Assembly: GCA_964636675.1 (NCBI GenBank)
Contig: CAZWUO010000045.1
Location: 1-21,458, forward strand
DNA: 21,458 nucleotides
Direction: 5' to 3'
From: JALUUH01 sp964636675
GTDB taxonomy: Bacteria > Pseudomonadota > Gammaproteobacteria > S012-40
Shown here one piece after another: positions 1-7,400 of the stretch. Within the stretch, counting starts at the first letter, position 1. Each line of letters begins with the position of its first letter. The notes beneath the pieces were generated by a model. It did no database searches. It was not told the DNA's origin and was given only the letters and a program-made list of their open reading frames with translations. A program made the translations under genes and the position numbers.

Positions 1-11
1 GTTGTCGAGTG

Positions 12-100
12 CGTTTTTAAGCGTGAAGAGCAAGACGCGATGAGGCGGAATAGCCGGCTATTGCAACGATTCGCAACGATGCTATTCGCGCTTAAAAACG
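12..100. repeat. Nested inverted-repeat element (12-bp arms around a 14-bp palindrome)
   Basis: A perfect 12-bp inverted repeat (CGTTTTTAAGCG at 12-23 and its complement at 89-100) encloses a perfect 14-bp palindrome (AATAGCCGGCTATT, 49-62) and a tandem GCAACGAT (63-70 and 73-80). Outside the perfect core the arms continue with a few mismatches. The transcript could fold into a long hairpin with an inner hairpin. I cannot tell whether it is a dispersed repeat, a small RNA or the tail of an upstream locus. No convincing coding frame covers it: the frame starting at base 1 stays open only to a stop near 119. Confidence 0.45.
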
Positions 101-261
101 TGCTATTCATGGCGTAGTGCGCTCATCCTCTGGATGAATTCGAAAAACAAGCTCATTTGTTTTCTCATCCATCGCTTAACGATGCCTCATAGCGGTTAAC
201 TGCGGAATCTAGGTTTAACTTGTTCGAGATTCAGGAAAAAGCGTGGAGTTCAGAGGTGTAA

Positions 262-474
262 ATGAGCACTTTTGACTTTTTTGGATGGGGTGACTTGGAT
301 GGGGCAAGCAGTGATGAATTTTCTGTAAGAAAGAAAAAAGCAAAACAAGTATCAGAGGTAAGTGAAAAAAAGTGGGCTGGGACGACAGCTTTTTATTTAA
401 AGTGTTTGCGGATGCGATTGCTTGATACGGGCGTTTCGATGCTCAAACCTTGCTGCCGCATTGCCAGCGGATGA
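262..474 (+). CDS. Short hypothetical protein, probably the 5' part of a frameshifted gene
   Basis: The ATG at 262 has a good ribosome-binding site (AGAGG at 252-256, five bases upstream). The first 37 or so codons look protein-like: an acidic aromatic start (MSTFDFFGWGDLDG) and then a lysine-rich stretch. After a run of seven A (365-371) the composition changes abruptly to a basic, Cys-rich tail that looks out of frame. One of the other two frames after the A-run reads VGWDDSFLFKVFADAIA, stop (423-425), then YGRFDAQTLLPHC... to a stop at 501-503. That is more protein-like than the annotated tail. The locus is therefore probably a decaying gene with a frameshift at the A-run and a nonsense codon. 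I do not recognise the family. Confidence 0.4.
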   Translation: MSTFDFFGWGDLDGASSDEFSVRKKKAKQVSEVSEKKWAGTTAFYLKCLRMRLLDTGVSMLKPCCRIASG

Positions 475-545
475 CGAGCAAGGAGCGTTCTTGGGTGTGT
501 TGAGTTGATAGCTGTTCTTAGCGTGCAATAATCACAGACTAAAAA

Positions 546-2948
546 TTAGAACGTGGCTTCAATTCCAAAAAAGGGAAAAATAATCGGGGGGAAGCCGCTG
601 GTTTTGGGGTTGTTGTAATCTTCATAATTTTTTCCGTAGTCAAAAGTACCTACGCTTTGTTGCAGGGTGACATTGAGTAAGTCGAGATACAGGGTCATTT
701 TCCAGGTGTTATAGCGAATAAGGCGATCAATTCGGATGTCGAGTTTGTGCGCGAAGGGATAGCGCAGGCTATTGCGTTTACCGTAGATTGGGTTCCAGTA
801 AGACAAACTTGGGTCGGCATCCGCGTTTTCTTGGTCGGCACAGACTTGGGTAGTTGTGCCATCGCCGCACATGGCGACGCGGCCGACGATGGGGGTATAA
901 GGTTGGCCTGAGTTGGCTTGTAATTTAAAGCCCCAAGTCCATTTATTCCAACTCCCGGTGAAGGGTTGACTCCATACGACGCTTATTGTGTGGGGTTGAT
1001 CACCTGAAAAATCTCTGCCGATTCCGTTGATCAAGGTGCGTGAACTTTTTGCATAAGAATAGCTGAGCCAGCCCATTTTGCGATTGCCATAATCGCGTTT
1101 GATTAATAAATCCGTTCCATAGGCTTCACCCGTACCATCGTTGCGATAATTATTCGGCGGTGTTTCGAGCGGGCGGGTGAGTACCAGTTTTTCCATGGGT
1201 TTGTGATAGGCTTCGAGTTGCGCCATCCATAATTTGCTAAAACGATATTGCAGTCCAACAATGCGATGCTCGGCCTCGGTAAAGCTGAGTCTTGGATTAC
1301 CATAATTTCGCAATAATTGTGCACCACTTGGTATTTGGATATAACGTCCCCAGCTGCTGGTTAAGAGCAAACGTTTGGTTGCTTGGTATTCAATGCTAGT
1401 GCGTGGTGAATAACCGCTGAGATTGATTCCTCCGGTTCCTCTAATCTTGCTATAACGAGCGCCCAGTGTGGTGCTGAATTTGTTCCAGGTCCAACGCCAT
1501 TTCAAATACGGTGATGTCGTTGCGAAATTAATGGTTTCATCTATTTTACGTTTTTCCAGGCTGGAAAAATTATTGCCAACAAAATTTTCTTCGGTGGGAA
1601 AGGAGCTAATATTGAGAGAGATTGGCAATGTGGCATAATTTATTTGTGAGCCAAAGGTAAACTCGTGATTTTTTAGGGGGGTCCAAATAGCTTGTGGGTG
1701 TAACAGCCCCGTGTTGACCACGACATCTATCCCAAAAGGTTTTCCATCCTCATCGGTGCCAAATGACTGGCGTTGAAAACTGCGTTTTAATGCGGACGTA
1801 ATATGCGTGGCCAGGGTAGCAGAAAGACTTTTGCGTAAACTAAACCCGAGGGTATGAAAACCAAAGTCCACACTGAGCTTTCCGAGAATCTCAGGGTCTA
1901 GGGTATCGAGTTGGTTGATATTGATAGCCAGTGCATCGCCGGAACCGAAGTAGTATAAATCAGCGCTGCCTTTAGGTAGCTCGTAGTGCCAGTTGGCTTG
2001 CACGTCCCAGTACTTGGGAAGTGTTATCACGGATATATCGTCGTCACTTTCATCGTCTTGGAATAACTTTACCAAGTCATCGATGAATGGGTTTAGCGCT
2101 TTATCGATATAACTTATTCTGCCCGCGAGATAAAAACTTTGTTGCTCATTGATCGGACCTTCTATCAGCGCAGCAGATTCATTCAGTGCAATGCGATAGG
2201 TTTGATGCAGCCGATCCGTTTTTGGGTTGCGCAGTTGAATATCAACCACGCCGCCTAAAACGTCATCGTATTCGACGGGAAAGCCACCTAGAAAAATATT
2301 AAAATCTTTTACCAGGCTCGGATTGACGACCGAAATTCCCCACAGATGATAGAGATAATCAGTGGGCAAACGATTGATCCAAAAACTATTTTCACCACCG
2401 CTGCTGCCACGTACATAGATGGCGTTTGGGTCATTGCCACCACCACCTCCGGCGCTATTGGTTATCACACCGGGTAGGGTTTCCAGCATTTTGATGGGAT
2501 CACCTTGGGTGCCGGGTACCCGGCGCAGCTCTTGCGGGTTAAGGGTTATTTTTGATGTTTTTTCTTTAACTCTTTCAGCAATGACTTCTAATACCTCACC
2601 ATCAAAACTCAGTGGCTCAAGATACAAAATAAGCTCGTTTGTTGTTACTTTTTGCTCGAGGGTAGCGTATCCGGTGTTGAGAACTTTTATGTCAATAGGG
2701 AAGCTAATATCTTCAAAACTCAAAATGCCTTGGTTATTGGTTGTCGTGTATTCATTGCTTTGTTTGATGACCACCGTTGCTCCTTCTACCGGGTCTCCGC
2801 TGCCCTTTTCTAAAACGGTTATGTGCAAGATATTCGCTTGAGCATTTTCTGGGCATAGAAATATTATTGCTAACAGGATAAAAATGTGACCCGGTGTTAG
2901 GAAACGTCTTAGGTCATATTGTTTGAATCGGTTTGATCGGCAATTCAT
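546..2948 (-). CDS. TonB-dependent outer-membrane receptor with N-terminal carboxypeptidase-regulatory-like domain
   Basis: The 800-residue protein is predicted to be an energy-coupled outer-membrane importer; its substrate cannot be read from sequence. The signal peptide ends near residue 38 (ENAQA). Residues ~39-112 form a carboxypeptidase-regulatory-like beta-sandwich (GDPVEGATVVI, then NNQGILSFED). Residues ~120-240 form the plug, with DPIKMLETLPGV, a Gly-rich loop, YVRGSSGGENSFWINRLP and GGFPVEYDDVLGGVVDIQLR. The remainder is barrel, ending in the aromatic-terminated strand FFGIEATF. No clear TonB box is visible. The ATG overlaps the stop of the upstream lipoprotein gene by four bases (ATGA on this strand) and has no evident ribosome-binding site of its own, so translation is probably coupled. 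This plug and regulatory-domain combination is widespread in receptors for glycans, peptides and chelates. I am confident of the family and not of the ligand. Confidence 0.9.
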   Translation of the reverse strand: MNCRSNRFKQYDLRRFLTPGHIFILLAIIFLCPENAQANILHITVLEKGSGDPVEGATVVIKQSNEYTTTNNQGILSFEDISFPIDIKVLNTGYATLEQKVTTNELILYLEPLSFDGEVLEVIAERVKEKTSKITLNPQELRRVPGTQGDPIKMLETLPGVITNSAGGGGGNDPNAIYVRGSSGGENSFWINRLPTDYLYHLWGISVVNPSLVKDFNIFLGGFPVEYDDVLGGVVDIQLRNPKTDRLHQTYRIALNESAALIEGPINEQQSFYLAGRISYIDKALNPFIDDLVKLFQDDESDDDISVITLPKYWDVQANWHYELPKGSADLYYFGSGDALAININQLDTLDPEILGKLSVDFGFHTLGFSLRKSLSATLATHITSALKRSFQRQSFGTDEDGKPFGIDVVVNTGLLHPQAIWTPLKNHEFTFGSQINYATLPISLNISSFPTEENFVGNNFSSLEKRKIDETINFATTSPYLKWRWTWNKFSTTLGARYSKIRGTGGINLSGYSPRTSIEYQATKRLLLTSSWGRYIQIPSGAQLLRNYGNPRLSFTEAEHRIVGLQYRFSKLWMAQLEAYHKPMEKLVLTRPLETPPNNYRNDGTGEAYGTDLLIKRDYGNRKMGWLSYSYAKSSRTLINGIGRDFSGDQPHTISVVWSQPFTGSWNKWTWGFKLQANSGQPYTPIVGRVAMCGDGTTTQVCADQENADADPSLSYWNPIYGKRNSLRYPFAHKLDIRIDRLIRYNTWKMTLYLDLLNVTLQQSVGTFDYGKNYEDYNNPKTSGFPPIIFPFFGIEATF

Positions 2949-3841
2949 GGCTTTGTCAGAGTAAGAAAGAGGGCGTTAGAAATTATCGTATGGCCTGCGT
3001 TGCTGGGGTGCAAATCATCCCAAAACAAGTAAGTCGCGCTATTTTCACAAATCGTTTCGTCGCCGGTGAGTTCAATGTTCGTTACATCTTTGATATAACA
3101 GCGGTCGGTAACATTGGCTAAGTTATAATTTTCAGGGTCGTTGATAACATTGTCAAACAATGACCATGCATCGAACTTAATCGTTGTTATGTTTTCAGCG
3201 CTGGAGAGTTTATCCAACATGGTGCTTAAGGCGGTATTAAATTGTTGGGTTAATGCCGTTGCGCTTGCTTGAGTTCCGGGTAGCGTATTTTCAATGTTAA
3301 TAATTTGTGGGATATAGGCAAGATTGATTTGGTTAGGAATCAAAATTCGGGTGGCTCCCATAAGAGACAATTTACGAATAGCCGCTGCGATGTGCGCGAT
3401 GGCGGCGTCAACGGAGTTTGTGGTTGCAGCGTTGAATAATATTTCAAGCAGATCATTGCCTCCGCTCCAAATAATATAAAGCGCGTCTGGATCGGCGATA
3501 TTTTCTACATTTTGTTTATAGTTTGAGACTTGCGCATTCATTTCAATACTGCGGGAGCCACCAAAGGCGTAGTTTGAACCATAGGAGCGTGACGGGCTTA
3601 GCGGAGTGATTAATTGGTTAGCGAGTTGGTCGGCATAATTAGGGCCATTGGAGAATCGGCCCGCATAATAGTTTTTGTCAGGAAACAGGCCTGAGCTTGC
3701 AATTTGCGCATTTCCTACGTCTGACAGGCTATCACCAAAGACATAAAGTGAAGATGTTGTATAGCTTGGTATCTCGGTCTCTGCACATGCGCTGAGCAAG
3801 ATAAACAGGCAAAATACAGTTTTATTTTTAAGGTTTTTCAA
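2945..3841 (-). CDS. GDSL/SGNH-family esterase or lipase, predicted lipoprotein
   Basis: A 298-residue hydrolase of the SGNH/GDSL fold. All catalytic blocks are visible: block I FGDSLSDVGN (Ser38), block II FGGS (Gly95), block III GGND (Asn129) and block V WDDLHPSNAGH (Asp275, His278). The N-terminus is a lipoprotein signal with lipobox LSAC (Cys19) followed by Ala, which suggests outer-membrane sorting. The GRFSNGPNYADQL motif is typical of the phospholipase/acyltransferase branch. There is no C-terminal autotransporter barrel, so it is probably a periplasm- or surface-anchored esterase. The start is a TTG at 3841: an in-frame TAA lies four codons upstream and an AAGG sits seven bases before the TTG. 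It is the first gene of a two-gene operon with the TonB receptor, so it may release or trim an ester-linked ligand for that receptor; this is inference. Confidence 0.88.
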   Translation of the reverse strand: MKNLKNKTVFCLFILLSACAETEIPSYTTSSLYVFGDSLSDVGNAQIASSGLFPDKNYYAGRFSNGPNYADQLANQLITPLSPSRSYGSNYAFGGSRSIEMNAQVSNYKQNVENIADPDALYIIWSGGNDLLEILFNAATTNSVDAAIAHIAAAIRKLSLMGATRILIPNQINLAYIPQIINIENTLPGTQASATALTQQFNTALSTMLDKLSSAENITTIKFDAWSLFDNVINDPENYNLANVTDRCYIKDVTNIELTGDETICENSATYLFWDDLHPSNAGHTIISNALFLTLTKP

Positions 3842-4060
3842 GCTAAAGCCTTATCTGCCATGCGTATGGAGCTGAATCGCATTGATGGTAGCTGATTTAG
3901 TGCTTGAGTACCACGAAACAAACCACAGTTATTGTAGTGTAATTTGCGTGAATCTGGTTTTTCTGGGCATCGTTTATGGCTTCTTCACGCATAGATAATA
4001 AAGTGCAGTGCAAGCAAATTTCCAAAAATTTTCCGCACAAAATATTAAGCACAAAAAAAT

Positions 4061-4087
4061 AGTGAATTTATACTTGAGTGAATTTAT
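4061..4087. repeat. Direct repeat of AGTGAATTTAT, 16-bp period
   Basis: Two identical 11-mers (4061-4071 and 4077-4087) are separated by five bases in the divergent promoter region. The spacing is about one and a half helical turns. It could be a tandem operator, but in AT-rich DNA chance is a real alternative. Confidence 0.35.
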
Positions 4088-4339
4088 TGGTTAAAAAGTG
4101 GAGTAATAAAATAAAAAATGCGAATGCAAATGGTGTTGATGTTTATTTTTTTAGAATTAATTAAACACTATGAATAAAGCGAGTTTTTTATTTTTCCAAG
4201 AACATCTCATTTTTTTTTGCAAATAAATTTCTTGTACTTCTTACGATCATTGAGTAGTGTTCTGCCACACATCGAATTGCGCATCCGACTATGGATGTTT
4301 TGTAACTGTTTTTCTGAACCGTTACTGAATGTATTTTTT

Positions 4340-4345
4340 TATAAT
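4340..4345 (+). promoter_or_regulatory. Possible -10 element of the cadherin-lipoprotein gene
   Basis: A perfect TATAAT lies 85 bases upstream of the ATG at 4430. No good -35 hexamer sits 16-18 bases before it, so it would need an activator or is fortuitous in AT-rich DNA. Confidence 0.25.
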
Positions 4346-4429
4346 AATGACAGGAAATTTTAGCAAAAAAAATTTATAAAAACCTACTGTTTTACTTTTT
4401 TTGCTTAATAATAAGAAGAGGGAAGGTTC

Positions 4430-7400
4430 ATGGCTAGAGTGAAGGATATACTCTTGGCTTTCATGTGTCTTAGCACATTGATAGCTTGTGGTGAAGGGGA
4501 AATTGTCGCAGGGGGAGTTCTGGGTCTTAGTGGAACGATTGCAGTCAGTGCTAAGGTGGTTAACTCAGATATTATCATCAAAGATGTAAACGGAAATAGA
4601 ATAAGAACGAAAATTGATGCAAATGGGAAATATAGTATTGGTGTACGCACCATTATGCAGGCTCCCTTTATTGTGCAAATCATTCGTAAAGATGCAGGAA
4701 GTTTATATAGCATAGCGACAGAGAGAGGAGTGGCAAATGTTCATCCACTCTCGGATATTATTGTTAGAAATTGGTTTGCGTTTGCAGGTCGAGATATCGA
4801 TAAAGAGTTTCAAAATGGCGAAGCCATTATCAATCCGCCGACCAAGGAAGAAATTGATTGGTTGACGAAAGTTTTTAAAAAGTTACTGTTGCCTGCATAC
4901 GAAGAATTTCAAGTCGCAGAGAATTTCAATTTTTTACGTACCGATTTTGCTACCAATAATGGAAAATTTTATAAGCTTCTTGATCACCTCATCGTTGAAA
5001 TTCAACAATCTAAATTTAGTATTAAGATTATCGATCCGGATACCCAAATCGAGACCACTATTGTTGATCGTTTAGATTTGGCCGTCAATTTGTCTGAGCC
5101 AGATCTTCTCGCGCCAAGTTTAGCCAAAAAGCTAAAGGCCATCCCAGCGGGCGTATCTGAAATTACCTTAAGTTGGAAAGCCTCAGAAGATAATATTGGC
5201 GTCGCTGGTTATAATATATATCGCTCGGGTGAAGTCATTGCAAACACGCCATTTGTGGTTTTTAAAGATACCGAGTTAACAACCGATGCTGAATATTGTT
5301 ATGTCGTTGAGGCCTACGATGGCGCGAACAATAGCTCAGGAAAATCTGCAGAAATATGTGCCGCCACAACGACCACCATCGACACCATTGTTCCCGATAA
5401 GACAGAAAATCTAAGAACAACAAAAAGTGGCAATAATGAAATAGCGATATCTTGGGATCCATCTGCGGCGATGGATGTATTGGGTTATTATCTTTATCGT
5501 AGCGAAAAAGACCAAGAAAAAGAAAAAATAGCAACGCTTATCGCAGAAAATTATTCGGATAGCAAGGTTCAAGAGAGCACAACATATTGTTATGCCATCG
5601 TTGCGTTCGATGCATCTGGAAACCTCGCACCGATGAGTGACGAATCTTGTTTATCCACTTCAGCACCCTCTGTAACCAGCGCCGCTTTAGTGACGGTTGC
5701 AGAAAATACGCGCAAGGTGTTGACCGTGGAAGCCACCGCGATAGACGGAGGTAGTCTCAGTTTTAGTCTAAGTGGTGGGGTTGATCGAGATGTGTTTAAT
5801 CTCAACTCTCTTACTGGTGAGTTAGTTTTTGATTCCGCACCGAATTATGAAGTGCCTACAGACAGTGATGCGGATAACATTTATGTCATCGAAGTAACGG
5901 TGAGCGATGGCGCGAACGTGGTAGTGCAAGTTATCGAAGTCAGCGTATCCAATGTTAATGATAACGCGCCGTATTTTACCAGCACTGATACGGCAATCAT
6001 TGCAGAAAATAGTTTAACCATTACCCGCATTGTTGCTACAGATATCGATGGCGATGTTCTAACGTATAGTATCGTTGGCGGTGTGGATAAGGATGCGTTC
6101 CGTCTCGATAGTAATAACGGATTGCTCAATTTTGCCAGTCTCCCGGATTTTGAAAACCCTACCGATGATGATGGCGACAATGTGTATAGCGTTGATATCA
6201 CAGTGAGCGATGGCATTAACACAATACCGCAAACAATCAATGTTACGGTCAGTAATATCAATGATGGCATTCCGCTAATCACCAGCCCAAACACGGCTAA
6301 CATCGTTGAAAATGCGAGTATTAATTTTATATTGACGGCTGCTGATATTGACAATGCAAGTGTAGATTTGAGTTTTAGTTTGTACGGAGGGGCTGATCGG
6401 GATGTTTTTAACCTTGATGCAGCCAGTGGCCAGCTTACTTTTAAATTAGCACCTGACTACGATATCCCGGCGGATGCCAATGGCGATAATACCTATACTC
6501 TTGAAGTTGGCGTCAGTGATGGCAGTAATACCAGCACACAAATCATTAATATTATGGTCAGCAATATCAATGACAATCTGCCTATTTTTACCAACGGCGA
6601 CAACATCAGTGTTGGCGTAGATGAAAATACCATCGGGATCATGACCGTGCTTGCGGAAGATGCCGATAGAATGGGTTTGAGTTACCGTATTAGCGGTGGT
6701 GTGGATCAAAATCAATTCAATATTAATTCTACTAGTGGCCTGCTGACGTTTGAGCCAGTCCCTAACTACGAAAACCCGACCGATAGCAAAGCAAATAATG
6801 TATATATTGTTACAGTGAGTGCTAGCGACGGTGAAAATACTGCGGAGCAGAACATCAGTGTCGTGGTGAATAATATTAATGATAATACACCGGACATCAC
6901 GAGTAGTGATACGGCGGTGGTACTCGAAAATAATACGGCGGTCATCACGCTTACCGCTACCGACGCTGATACGGGAAGCCAGTTGAATTTTAGTATCACC
7001 GGAGGTGATGATCAAAACCTCTTTAGCCTCAATGGCAGCAGCGGTGTGTTGCGCTTTATCAATGCGCCAGATTATGAAAACCCGTTGGATAGCGGCAAGG
7101 ATAATCTCTATACGGTCGAGGTGACGGTCAGTGATGGTAATAATACAGACTCACAAGTCATCAATATCACGCTAACGGATGAAAACGATAATACGCCGGT
7201 TTTTACCAGTAGTGACTCCGTTTCAGTGGTTGAAAACAATACGCGGGTTATCACGGTGGTAGCTAGCGATGGGGATGCCGCGAGTAGTTTGAGTTTCAGT
7301 ATCACCGGAGGTGATGACCGCGATGCTTTTAACCTCGATGCCAATAGCGGCGAACTCCACTTTGTGAATAGTCCTGACTATGAAGCCCCCACGGATGATG

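Larger units (their letters stand above)
3842..4429. other. AT-rich divergent intergenic region (588 bp)
   Basis: This region separates the minus-strand GDSL/TonB-receptor operon from the plus-strand cadherin gene and should hold both promoters. I see no gene in it. From about 4020 onward it is very AT-rich with many A and T runs. It contains an 8-bp inverted repeat (TGCGTGAA at 3945-3952, TTCACGCA at 3984-3991), an 11-bp direct repeat at 4061-4087, and a TATAAT at 4340-4345. The cadherin gene has a purine-rich ribosome-binding site (AGAGGGAAGG, 4417-4426). Confidence 0.6.

Noticed and set aside
2419..2841. 140-codon plus-strand frame opposite the TonB receptor
   Set aside because: It is antisense to the plug and regulatory domain with no homology-like motifs; a shadow of the real gene.
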